A stretch of DNA of 48,399 bases from Betaproteobacteria bacterium (lineage in GTDB: Bacteria > Pseudomonadota > Gammaproteobacteria > Burkholderiales > Rhodocyclaceae). Where the stretch lies: NCBI GenBank assembly GCA_009781085.1, contig WQYV01000009.1:1-48399 (forward strand), written 5' to 3'. Positions 1 through 9,092 of this stretch are shown here, in pieces. The position numbers and the translations under genes were made by a program. Positions within the stretch are counted from its first letter, which is position 1. Every line of letters begins with the position of its first letter. The notes below the pieces were generated by a model, which was not told the DNA's origin, did not search any database, and saw only the letters and a program-made list of their open reading frames with translations.

Positions 1-699
1 CACGCCGCGATGACGCCGGCCCAGCAGGCGGTATTGATCGCGCGTCTTGAGCTTGAGCGTGGCCGCATCGGGCACCGGCAACTGGGCGGCGGCTTCGGCC
101 AGCGCGCCGTAGGTGGCGCTTTTACCGCTGGCGGCGTGGGTCAGCACCGAATCCCTGGCAGTGATTTCCGCCGGGTTCACGCCCCACTGCCGGGCAGCGG
201 CGGCGACCAGCATGGCCTTGGCGGCTGCGCCCGCCTGCCGCAGTTGATCCCAGGCGCGGGGAATGGTGGTAGAGCCACCTGCGCCCTGGTAGCCGTAGGC
301 TTTGGCGTCGATGGGCGCCTGCTCGACCACGGTGCGGCTCCAATCGGCGTCCAACTCTTCGGCAATGATGAGGCCGAGCGCGGTCTTGATGCCTTGGCCG
401 ATTTCCGGCGCCTTGGAATAGACAGTGACGGTGTTGTCGGGCGCGACGCGCACGAAGGCGTTGAAGGCGGGCGAGCGGCTGGCGGAAGCAGCAGCCTGCG
501 GCGTTTCGCTGTCGGCGCGGGCGTTAACGGGCAGGTAAAAACCCAGTACCAACCCTGCCCCGGCCAGTTTGAGAAAGCCCCGGCGGTCCAGCGGCAGGGT
601 GGCGCTGACGGACGGGTTGCTAATTTTGCCAACCCCGGCGTTCATCAAGTCGCGGAGGTAGGCGTCGGATTCGATGAAACTGGAAGCAGTGTTGGACAT
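1..699 (-). CDS. Xanthine dehydrogenase/isoquinoline 1-oxidoreductase beta-subunit-like molybdopterin-binding protein, N-terminal part (continues past left window edge)
   Basis: Reverse-strand reading from ATG at 699 gives MSNTASSFIESDAYLRDLMNAGVGKISNPSVSATLPLDRRGFLKLAGAGLVLGFYLPVNA (Tat-type RRGFLK signal) then FNAFVRVAPDNTVTVYSKAPEIGQGIKTALGLIIAEELDADW; open to the window edge. Confidence 0.85.
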   Translation of the reverse strand, partial: MSNTASSFIESDAYLRDLMNAGVGKISNPSVSATLPLDRRGFLKLAGAGLVLGFYLPVNARADSETPQAAASASRSPAFNAFVRVAPDNTVTVYSKAPEIGQGIKTALGLIIAEELDADWSRTVVEQAPIDAKAYGYQGAGGSTTIPRAWDQLRQAGAAAKAMLVAAAARQWGVNPAEITARDSVLTHAASGKSATYGALAEAAAQLPVPDAATLKLKTRDQYRLLGRRHRGV

Positions 700-709
700 G
701 GTTGTCTCC

Positions 710-1159
710 TCACTTCGCCGCGTTCTTGATCGCCTGACGCAGCCGCACATAGGTGCCGCAGCGGCAAAGCGTGCCCGCCATGGCCGCATCGATGTCAGCA
801 TCGCTGGGGTTGGGCGTGTGGTTCAGCAGCGCCGTGGCCGTCATGATCTGGCCAGCCTGGCAGTAGCCGCATTGCGCCACTTTGGCATCGACCCAGGCTT
901 CCTGAACCTTGGTGCCGACGGGCGTATCGCCGATGGCCTCGATGGTGGTGACGGCCTGCTTGCCGACCGAACCCACGTCCACCATGCAGGAGTGCGCTGG
1001 CTCTCCGTCCAGATGTACGGTGCAGGCACCGCAGCGGCCGACGCCGCAGCCGTATTTGGTGCCCGTCAGCCCGAGCAGGTCGCGCAAGACCCAGAGCAGC
1101 GGCATGTCGTCGGGTGCGTCCACGGTGTGAGACTGACCGTTGATTTGAAGCGTGATCAT
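710..1159 (-). CDS. (2Fe-2S)-binding protein, isoquinoline 1-oxidoreductase alpha-subunit-like
   Basis: MITLQINGQSHTVDAPDDMPLLWVLRDLLGLTGTKYGCGVGRCGACTVHLDG with two Fe-S cysteine clusters (CGVGRCGAC; CGYCQAGQ; LCRCGTY). Confidence 0.9.
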   Translation of the reverse strand: MITLQINGQSHTVDAPDDMPLLWVLRDLLGLTGTKYGCGVGRCGACTVHLDGEPAHSCMVDVGSVGKQAVTTIEAIGDTPVGTKVQEAWVDAKVAQCGYCQAGQIMTATALLNHTPNPSDADIDAAMAGTLCRCGTYVRLRQAIKNAAK

Positions 1160-1367
1160 CGTGTATAACCTCGCTGAAAGTGCTGGCAAAACAACTCACG
1201 GCAACGCAGCTACCCCGTAACTTGCTGCAGGAAGCGCAGGTTCGTGAATTTGGGTTTGATCAATAAAGCCTTGTTGAAATCGTGCACGGGCTTGTTAGTG
1301 ACGCCATCGGGGACGATCCAACCTATAGTGCTTGCCCATTCATCTCCCGTTATTTGCAGGTGCAACG

Positions 1368-2099
1368 TCAGTTCATATAGACGCCGCCGTTGACGTTGAT
1401 CGTCTGGCCTGTAATGAAACCGTTCCGTGCCAACATGACCACCGCTTCGGCCACTTCCTCGACGTGGCCAAAGCGGCCGAGTGGGATTTTTTCTGGCCGG
1501 GCGCGGTCGTTGCTACGGATCATGTCAGTGTCGATCATCGCTGGCGCGACGACATTGGCGGTGATGCCCTCGCCCGCGAGCAGTGAGGCATAACCGTGGG
1601 TCATGCCGATCATGCCCGCTTTCGAGGCAGCGTAATGCGGTCCGACGATTCCGCCGATCTGCGCAGCAGTCGAAGAGATGTTGATGATACGACCCCAGCG
1701 TCGTGCGCGCATACTTGGCAGGGCTGCCTGCGTCACCAGGAAGGCCGAGGTGAGGTTAATTGCGATGGTGCTGTCCCACAACGACATATCGAGCGTATCG
1801 AGCGTCACCGGCCAGGCGACACCGGCATTGTTGACGAGGATCTCGACTGATCCAAGCGCCAACTCGACGGTGGCCATTAACCTCTTCACTTCCTCCGCCG
1901 AGGCGACATCCGCAGCAAGCGCCACCGCCCGCCGCCCGCCCCTCCTGATCTCGGATGCGACTACCTCCGCGTCGGCTCGGCGTTCACGGTAATTGATAGC
2001 GATGTCGGCACCAGCCGCTGCCAGCGCAAAGGCAATGGCGCGCCCGATGCCGCGACTGCCGCCGGTGACGAGGGCACACCTACCAGTGAGATCGTCCAT
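1368..2099 (-). CDS. SDR family oxidoreductase (3-oxoacyl-ACP reductase-like)
   Basis: TGGSRGIGRA Rossmann motif, NNAG, YAASKAGM active site; start chosen at MDDLTGRCALVTGG. Confidence 0.9.
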   Translation of the reverse strand: MDDLTGRCALVTGGSRGIGRAIAFALAAAGADIAINYRERRADAEVVASEIRRGGRRAVALAADVASAEEVKRLMATVELALGSVEILVNNAGVAWPVTLDTLDMSLWDSTIAINLTSAFLVTQAALPSMRARRWGRIINISSTAAQIGGIVGPHYAASKAGMIGMTHGYASLLAGEGITANVVAPAMIDTDMIRSNDRARPEKIPLGRFGHVEEVAEAVVMLARNGFITGQTINVNGGVYMN

Positions 2100-2255
2100 G
2101 TTGCCGCTCCTCATTCAAAAGCCGGAACCCGCACGTTATTTGGAATTTCGCCAACCCGCGTTAAATTTACAATAAAAACAATCCAAAAGTCATTAAGAAA
2201 GAGAGGAACCACAATGAAAGCATCGTGCCCTCTGTTGCCCATCTCCTGCCCTCCC

Positions 2256-2705
2256 CTATCCCAGCGCCGATGTGCAGTACGGGCAACGGGTAGCAGCCAG
2301 GGAAACCTGGCTACAGCAGTATGGGCACTCTTTGGTGGTGGTTACGGGTGCAACGCCTTCCACTGGCGCACGCAACTTGTTGATGCCCCGCACCAACATG
2401 AACACTGCGAAGGAAACGATAAGGAAGCTGATCACCATGTTGAGGAACAGCCCCACATTCAGGGTCACGGCTCCGGCTTGCTGAGCCAGCACCAAACTGG
2501 GGTAGGGGCCTGGCGTTTTGCCTTCGGTCAAGACCAGAAACAGGTTGGAAAAATCCACCTTACCCAACAGCATACCCAATGGAGGCATCATGATGTCCTT
2601 GACGAGAGAATCGACGATTTTCCCGAACGCTGCGCCAACCACGATACCGACAGCCATGTCCACGGCGTTGCCTCTGATAGCGAATTCCTTAAATTCCTTC
2701 CACAT
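2256..2705 (-). CDS. mscL: Large-conductance mechanosensitive channel MscL with C-terminal zinc-ribbon-like tail
   Basis: MWKEFKEFAIRGNAVDMAVGIVVGAAFGKIVDSLVKDIMMPPLGMLLGKVDFSNLF; tail ECPYCCSQVSLAATRCPYCTSALG. Confidence 0.95.
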   Translation of the reverse strand: MWKEFKEFAIRGNAVDMAVGIVVGAAFGKIVDSLVKDIMMPPLGMLLGKVDFSNLFLVLTEGKTPGPYPSLVLAQQAGAVTLNVGLFLNMVISFLIVSFAVFMLVRGINKLRAPVEGVAPVTTTKECPYCCSQVSLAATRCPYCTSALG

Positions 2706-2792
2706 AGCAGCCTCCAAATAAACATCAACAGGACACCAACCCCACCAAATCCCGGGGCTAAACACCTAATAACTAACTCCCAATATTCTGCC

Positions 2793-4493
2793 CTACCCAA
2801 TAAGTCTCAACGCCCTTTCATGCGCAACCGCAACATTCGGCACGTAACGAACTAGCCGCCGTGACAAACCCGCTGACAAGAGCGAGCGGATCACTGCCCG
2901 CGAGGCTCCGGCAACGAACATCGGCGCGCCGCGCTTATGGGTTTTCTCGGCGAAGGCAACCAAGATATGCGCCCCGGAGTTATCGGCAAACGGCACGGCA
3001 GAGAGGTCGAGGATGACCGCTCGCGGCTCCTCTCCCAGCCGCGACAACACGGCAGAGACGGATCCAGCTGCCCCGAAAAAGAATGGCCCGGCGATTTGAA
3101 AAGTCAGGATGCCATCGTCTGCGAATGCCCCATGTGCTGCCGCTGCGTCGCTGTCGCCATTCTCCACCGTCGCATCGCTGAACAATTTCGTCTGCGTCGT
3201 TACTTCAACAAATTGCGCCATTCGATGCATAAACAGGATCGCACCCAGGACGATGCCTACGGCAAGCCCCTCGATCAGGTTCCTGAGACAGGTAAGCAGC
3301 AGCGTTGACAACAGCACAACAGTTTCGCCGCGACTAGATCGCAAAATGGCTCGTACCTGATCAAACTCAATCATATTCCAAGCAACCGTGAGGAGCACAG
3401 CGGCCAGCACGGCCAGTGGGATATGGTAGGCCAGCGGTGCGGCAATCAGGACGAATACCAGCACAAACAGGGCATGCAACATACCCGAAACCGGCCCATG
3501 TGCATGGGCACGGATATTGGTGGCAGTGCGGGCAATTGCGCCGGTGGCGCATAATCCGCCGAACAACGCGCTGGCAATATTGGCCCAACCTTGCGCAATC
3601 AGTTCGCAATTGGATCTGTGCCGCCGCCCGCTCATGCCATCCGCTACCACTGCTGACAGAAGCGACTCGAAACCGCCCAACACCGCAATCGCAATGGCGG
3701 AGGGGATGAGGTCAATCAGCTTAGAGAAGGCCACATCCGGCAAACTCGGTTTAGGCAGACTCGAAGGAACGCCGCCGAATTTCGTTCCAATCGTCTCGAC
3801 CGGTAGGTTGAACACCCAGGTGATGAAGCCCGTGAGGACGACGACGATGAGCAGGCTGGGGAGGCGCGGCGCCAACCACCGCATCATGAAAATGGCTATC
3901 AGGCTGGTGAGGCCAAGTGCCGTCGCTGACCCGTCGATCGTCGGCAGGGCTTCGAACAGTGCTGGAACCTTCGCGATGAGCGCCGCTGGTTCATGCTTGA
4001 TCGACAGGCCGAGAAAATCCTTGATCTCGCCAGCACCGATGATGATAGCGATGCCAGCGGTGAAACCCACCACCACCGGATGTGGGATGAACTTGATATA
4101 GGAACCGAGCCGTAAATAGCCGATCAGCAATAACAGCACCCCCGCCATGATCGTCGCGGCCAGAAAACCGGAGTAACCGAACTGTTGAATTGTCGTGGCG
4201 ACCAGAACGATGAACGCGCCCGCTGGCCCGCCAATCTGGAAACGGCTACCGCCAAACGCCGAAATGATGAACCCCGCGACAATCGACGCATAAAGCCCTT
4301 GTTCCGGTTTGGCACCGGAGCCAATGGCAATAGCCATCGATAATGGCAAGGCAACGATAGCAACCGTTAACCCCGCAACAGCGTCGGCCCGCAGGTTCGC
4401 AAGGCTATAACCCTCGCGCCAAACAGTCACCAGCTTGGGTATAAACGAATCCGTGTGATCCGGCTGCGGGTGGGAAGGGTCGGCGAAAGTCAT
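2793..4493 (-). CDS. SulP family inorganic anion transporter with C-terminal STAS domain
   Basis: 566 aa multi-TM protein: LRADAVAGLTVAIVALPLSMAIAIGSGAKPEQGLYASIVAGFI and STAS-like VILDLSAVPFADNSGAHILVAFAEK. Confidence 0.92.
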   Translation of the reverse strand: MTFADPSHPQPDHTDSFIPKLVTVWREGYSLANLRADAVAGLTVAIVALPLSMAIAIGSGAKPEQGLYASIVAGFIISAFGGSRFQIGGPAGAFIVLVATTIQQFGYSGFLAATIMAGVLLLLIGYLRLGSYIKFIPHPVVVGFTAGIAIIIGAGEIKDFLGLSIKHEPAALIAKVPALFEALPTIDGSATALGLTSLIAIFMMRWLAPRLPSLLIVVVLTGFITWVFNLPVETIGTKFGGVPSSLPKPSLPDVAFSKLIDLIPSAIAIAVLGGFESLLSAVVADGMSGRRHRSNCELIAQGWANIASALFGGLCATGAIARTATNIRAHAHGPVSGMLHALFVLVFVLIAAPLAYHIPLAVLAAVLLTVAWNMIEFDQVRAILRSSRGETVVLLSTLLLTCLRNLIEGLAVGIVLGAILFMHRMAQFVEVTTQTKLFSDATVENGDSDAAAAHGAFADDGILTFQIAGPFFFGAAGSVSAVLSRLGEEPRAVILDLSAVPFADNSGAHILVAFAEKTHKRGAPMFVAGASRAVIRSLLSAGLSRRLVRYVPNVAVAHERALRLIG

Positions 4494-4890
4494 TGGTTTA
4501 TGTTTCCATTTATTAATTTTCCCATAAGTATGTCATATGGGCACTCTGGCTAACGGAAGAAGTGTTTCACCAGTTGGGGGATTTCTGGATCCGGCGTAAG
4601 CATCAAAGGTCAGTTTCTTCATTTCATCCTTGCTTTGCGCCAGTTGTATTGTATCACTGTTATGACAATACTTATGCAAAAGTTAGTAACAGGATATTTT
4701 GTGCTTTTGGCACACCACTCCTGAAGTCGGCATTTTTCACGATCTAATCCTTACCGAACTGGAATGCTTTGCATAAGTGTTTCCACTCATGACATATTGC
4801 CCACGAAGCTGACATTCCTGGCGGTAGGATTCCTTAAAAATCGTAAAATAAACGAATGACATATGTGATTCGTACAGCAGTTGGCATGAG

Positions 4891-5028
4891 TTAGAGCAAT
4901 TTTGCTTTGGATGCGTACCTTCATGGATTGCTTCGTCGCTTGGCTCCTCGCAATGACGGGGCAGGTTCGTCATTGCGAGCGTAGCGAAGCAATCCAGTTT
5001 GTACGGACTTGAATCAAAAATGCTCTAA
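4891..5028. mobile_element. MITE/REP-like 138-bp imperfect palindrome with TTAGAGCA...TGCTCTAA termini
   Basis: Arms 4925-4958 ggattgcttcgtcgcttggctcctcgcaatgacg and 4968-4995 cgtcattgcgagcgtagcgaagcaatcc; termini ttagagca (4891) and tgctctaa (5021-5028); right half recurs at 48176-48257. Confidence 0.75.
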
Positions 5029-5159
5029 TCATACAGCTTGAGACATTTTCAACCTGAACCCGCCGTGCAAGACCCTTTATGCAATGTGTTAAGTATTTGT
5101 TTTTCAACATTAAGTGAGATACCCGGCGTGGGGCTCTTGACTGGGCGTACTACGCTGGG

Positions 5160-5405
5160 CAAGCAGGCGGAAGTATCGCCCGTATCCGCCAGAGCGCCAG
5201 TCAAGTTACGATGGCCACCACCACCATTTCAAATGCGCTGACAGAGCAAACGGCAGCAATTGCCATCATTTCCCGCAATGTTGAAAAAGTTGCCACGATA
5301 GCAGACCAGAACAACCAAACTGCGAAAGAATCGGCGCAATGCGCGTTGGAATTGGAACAATTGGCGCACACGCTACGAGAACATGTTTCGCACTTCAGCA
5401 TTTAA
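5160..5405 (+). pseudogene. Remnant of methyl-accepting chemotaxis protein, extreme C-terminus only
   Basis: In-frame AGGSIARIRQSASQVTMATTTISNALTEQTAAIAIISRNVEKVATIADQNNQTAKESAQCALELEQLAHTLREHVSHFSI matches the usual C-terminal MCP helix; no membrane or HAMP part upstream. Confidence 0.65.
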
Positions 5406-5418
5406 TGTGGGCATGAGA

Positions 5419-5727
5419 TCAATAGCGCGTTCCCAACCCCATCATCCCAGCCAGGAAGAACAAGGCAAAACCGCTCCAGAACAACATCAGAGCATATCTT
5501 TTACGCACGAACAGCCCATATCCCATCAGGCAGGATGAGGTCATGACGCATAGCAAAATCCCCGGCATGGGTAGCCCAAGCCATATCCCCAAGGTAATCG
5601 TCAAAATAACAAAAGCACCCGCATCTGCAAAATCGGGTGTCTGGGAAAAACGCCACAGGAAAAACAGTCCCAGGATCAGCGCGGAACCGACAATCAGTCT
5701 GCGATAGTAAATTTTATGTGCGAGCAT
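5419..5727 (-). CDS. Small hypothetical integral membrane protein (102 aa)
   Basis: ORF with several hydrophobic segments. Confidence 0.5.
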   Translation of the reverse strand: MLAHKIYYRRLIVGSALILGLFFLWRFSQTPDFADAGAFVILTITLGIWLGLPMPGILLCVMTSSCLMGYGLFVRKRYALMLFWSGFALFFLAGMMGLGTRY

Positions 5728-6255
5728 AATTTTCTATCCCTTTCTACTGCTACTTTGCACCGCCCCCTTCAGGGCAAGAGGGTGTACCGGATTCCCGGCA
5801 AGGCTGGGTTCCCTTGCAAGGCATCCAAACCATCCCCGATTTGTGGTTTCGGTAGCAAAGTATTGAAACCAACAAAAAAACCGGGGATACATACAATGTT
5901 ATAAGCCCTAACGACGGCCTGTGTTTCGTCAGAGACACAGGAAAACGAAAACGGAAAATCCGGGCGCTCGTCGAAAGTCAACATGAGAGGCGTGTCCCTT
6001 GGTTACCGTAAACAAAGAGGGCATGGACACAGCCCAGGCTTTGCAGGACAGGACAGGGCGAGGACGCTTTGTACACGGTCTCAAGGAGCTCTTCTGGCAT
6101 TACACCCACCTATCCCAGTGGTATGGAATGACCGAGTGTACCCCTATCAGTTATCTGTTTGTGAATTATTTCACAGAGTTTTTTTCATATATTACTGAAA
6201 CCGCAAACCGACGGTTTCCGGAAACCGATTGCCCTGGCAAGGAACGGGGAAAGCT

Positions 6256-7794
6256 TCAGCGTTCTTCCTGGTCGATCAGGTTGAGGTCGAGTTGTGCCCC
6301 CCCCCCTCCGATCTCGGTCGCTATACCGAAATCTTCATCATTTCCCTGGTTCTCGACCCCGGAAAGATATTCGGCGGTAATATCACCGGTGATATAGCAG
6401 CCATCGAAACAGGAGGTCTCGAAGGACTGAAGCGCGGGGTTGATCGCACGCACGGATACCCTAAGGTCGTCAAGGCTTTGGTAAAGCAGGCCATCCGCTC
6501 CAATCTCCCGGCAAACCTCGGTTTCGTCGCGGTCATTAGCGATGAGTTCGCTACGAGTCGGCATGTCGATACCGTAAACATTCGCGTAACGGACTGGTGG
6601 TGCAGCAGAAGCCATATATACCCTGGCTGCCCCCGCTTCGCGCGCCATATTGATGATCTCCTTACTCGTCGTACCGCGTACGATGGAATCGTCGACCAGT
6701 AGCACACTCTTTCCCCTAAACTCCTGGTGGATGGTGTTGAGCTTCTGGCGCACGGATTTCTTGCGTAGTGATTGACCCGGCATGATGAAGGTTCGACCAA
6801 TGTAACGGTTCTTGACGAATCCTTCACGATACGGCAAACCCAACCGCAGTGCCATTTCCTGTGCCGAAGGACGACTCGAATCAGGAATCGGGATCACGAC
6901 ATCGATGCCTGCACGCGGCATGGTGCGTTTCATTTTTTCCGCCAGGAATTCGCCCATTTTCAGGCGCGCTTCGTATACCGATACGCCGTCCATGATGGAA
7001 TCAGGCCTCGCAAGATAAACGTACTCAAACATACACGGCGCGTTTACGGTCTTTGACGCGCACTCGCGGCTGCGGAAATTGCCCTCCGTGTCGACCAACA
7101 CCGCCTCGCCCGGTGCAAGGTCGCGCAAAAGCTTGAAACCCAAGGTATCGAGTGCAACGGATTCGGAGGCAACCAACCATTCGTTTGTGCCGTTCGGTAA
7201 CTCGTTTTTGCCGATCACGAGGGGACGGATGCCATATGGATCACGGAAGGCAAGCAACCCATAGCCTGCAATCATCACCACGGCTGCGTAAGCACCCTGG
7301 CAACGCCGATGCACGCCCGCCACGGCGCGGAATATCGCCGCCTCATCGAGGCGAAGGCCGCTGGCCGCGTCCTCCAACTCATGCGCCAGCACGTTGAGCA
7401 GCACTTCGGAATCAGAATTGGTGTTGATATGGCGGCGGTCAGAGAGAAACATCTCCCGCTTGAGCGCTTCCGAATTGGTCAGGTTCCCGTTGTGCGCCAG
7501 AAGCAGCCCGAAAGGTGAATTTACGTAGAAAGGTTGCGCCTCGGCAAGGTTGAATGCCGAGCCTGCCGTAGGGTAGCGCACATGCCCGATTCCCCAGTTA
7601 CCGGCAAGGGCACGCATATTGCGGGTGCGAAAGACATCCCGCACCAATCCAGGCCCCTTGTGCATGAAAAAGCGATCTTTTTCTGCGGTAGCGATGCCCG
7701 CCGCATCTTGCCCGCGATGTTGCAATACCAGCAACCCGTCATAAAGCAACTGGTTGACCGGAGAAGTCGCTACAACTCCGAGGATCCCGCACAT
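6256..7794 (-). CDS. purF: Amidophosphoribosyltransferase
   Basis: MCGILGVVATSPVNQLLYDGLLVLQHRGQDAAGI N-terminal Cys nucleophile; VLLVDDSIVRGTTSKEI PRPP motif. Confidence 0.98.
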   Translation of the reverse strand: MCGILGVVATSPVNQLLYDGLLVLQHRGQDAAGIATAEKDRFFMHKGPGLVRDVFRTRNMRALAGNWGIGHVRYPTAGSAFNLAEAQPFYVNSPFGLLLAHNGNLTNSEALKREMFLSDRRHINTNSDSEVLLNVLAHELEDAASGLRLDEAAIFRAVAGVHRRCQGAYAAVVMIAGYGLLAFRDPYGIRPLVIGKNELPNGTNEWLVASESVALDTLGFKLLRDLAPGEAVLVDTEGNFRSRECASKTVNAPCMFEYVYLARPDSIMDGVSVYEARLKMGEFLAEKMKRTMPRAGIDVVIPIPDSSRPSAQEMALRLGLPYREGFVKNRYIGRTFIMPGQSLRKKSVRQKLNTIHQEFRGKSVLLVDDSIVRGTTSKEIINMAREAGAARVYMASAAPPVRYANVYGIDMPTRSELIANDRDETEVCREIGADGLLYQSLDDLRVSVRAINPALQSFETSCFDGCYITGDITAEYLSGVENQGNDEDFGIATEIGGGGAQLDLNLIDQEER

Positions 7795-7805
7795 GGAACA
7801 CTTTC

Positions 7806-8303
7806 CTATTTAAAACGAATACTTTCGACTGTCAGGTCAACTTCTGGCAACCGGGACTTAACCTCATTCACCGCCTTTTCCAGCGGCGGCGCAAATAGCG
7901 CCTGTTTCCACCACGACTCGTGCGACATACCTACCAGACCACCGACCCAAACCACGATCAAAGCAATCACCAACCCGCGAATAACGCCAAAAACGGTTCC
8001 CAAAAGCCTGTCTGTCGCACCCAACCCTACTGCACGCAACAAACGCCGTAAAAAAAGCTTCACCAAAGATACCAACAACAATACGGCGAAAAGGATCAGC
8101 GCAAACGCCGCAACTATGCGCCAGCGCGGGTCAGCAATTACGTTTTCAAGCTGAGCCACCGCAGTATCGGCATATCGGCCTGCCACAACCAATGCGAGGA
8201 TCCAGCCCACCAGCCCCAAAACTTCGCTCGCTACCCCCCGCCACAGCCCCAGTGTAGCCGACAGTCCCAGAACAGCCAGGAACACATAATCAAAAACTGT
8301 CAT
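7806..8303 (-). CDS. cvpA: CvpA family protein
   Basis: MTVFDYVFLAVLGLSATLGLWRGVASEVLGLVGWILALVVA; purF neighbour. Confidence 0.92.
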   Translation of the reverse strand: MTVFDYVFLAVLGLSATLGLWRGVASEVLGLVGWILALVVAGRYADTAVAQLENVIADPRWRIVAAFALILFAVLLLVSLVKLFLRRLLRAVGLGATDRLLGTVFGVIRGLVIALIVVWVGGLVGMSHESWWKQALFAPPLEKAVNEVKSRLPEVDLTVESIRFK

Positions 8304-8326
8304 CGCCGGAATTTAGTGTCCAGTAT

Positions 8327-9064
8327 TCAATGTGACGACAACTGCGCCTTATGGCCTTTGGCCTTCAGGCGAGCCACAACCCGCTCGCCCTCGCTTTGGG
8401 ACAGCGGACCGATGCGAACCCGCGTCACTTTGCCAAACTTTTCAGCGTAAGCGGTGAAGCCCTGTTTTTTTAATTCTTCTACCTGTTTAGTAGCCCCGTC
8501 TGCCTTATTGAAGGCTCCAACCTGAATGAAGACTTGGCTTTGAGCCTTGCCCGCTTTTCCGCCTTGATCCGCCCCCTTTGCTGGAGGATTGTCATTGAGC
8601 AAGGCAAGCGCCCGTGCGGCCTCAGTTTCCTTTTCGGTAGCACCCGGACGGGACGGCAATTTTTCCTGCCGGGTTTCCCCGGATGGCTGTGCAACAGGCG
8701 GGGCCGGGGCGGGTTTTCCCGCCATGGATTGTTCTGGAGTGGGTTGAACCAGGGGCGGGGACGATTGTTCAGCAAGCATCTCGGCAGCACCTGAAACCGC
8801 ATCCGGCTCTATGTCGTCCGTGGCGGATTCAGCATCGTTTTCAAGCGGTACGGCCTGAGCCTGGTGCAATTCGGGCTCACCGCGTTCGGGAATGGAAACC
8901 TGTATTGGCCCAGTACCCGATTCGTCGTTATCCCCCATCGCCGGTCCCAGCAGCAGCAACGCGATCACTGCCAGCAAGGCCAAGACTGTCGCCCCTACAA
9001 GGCGGCGGCGCGCCCGTTTCTTGTTTTCGAGGTCATCCATGTCGTTTGCCGGAAAATCGCTCAC
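8327..9064 (-). CDS. SPOR domain-containing protein
   Basis: Single N-terminal TM, Pro/Ala-rich linker, C-terminal FIQVGAFNKADGATKQVEELKKQGFTAYAEKFGKVTRVRIGPL. Confidence 0.92.
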   Translation of the reverse strand: MSDFPANDMDDLENKKRARRRLVGATVLALLAVIALLLLGPAMGDNDESGTGPIQVSIPERGEPELHQAQAVPLENDAESATDDIEPDAVSGAAEMLAEQSSPPLVQPTPEQSMAGKPAPAPPVAQPSGETRQEKLPSRPGATEKETEAARALALLNDNPPAKGADQGGKAGKAQSQVFIQVGAFNKADGATKQVEELKKQGFTAYAEKFGKVTRVRIGPLSQSEGERVVARLKAKGHKAQLSSH

Positions 9065-9092
9065 CTTGAACCCCCTATTGGCGCATCACGCA

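Noticed and set aside
4737-4973. 78-aa ORF beginning MTNLPRHCEEPSDEAI
   Set aside because: Translation of the MITE/REP core; not a gene.
5999-6397. 132-aa plus-strand ORF before purF
   Set aside because: No motif recognised and it runs into the purF C-terminus on the opposite strand; insufficient support.
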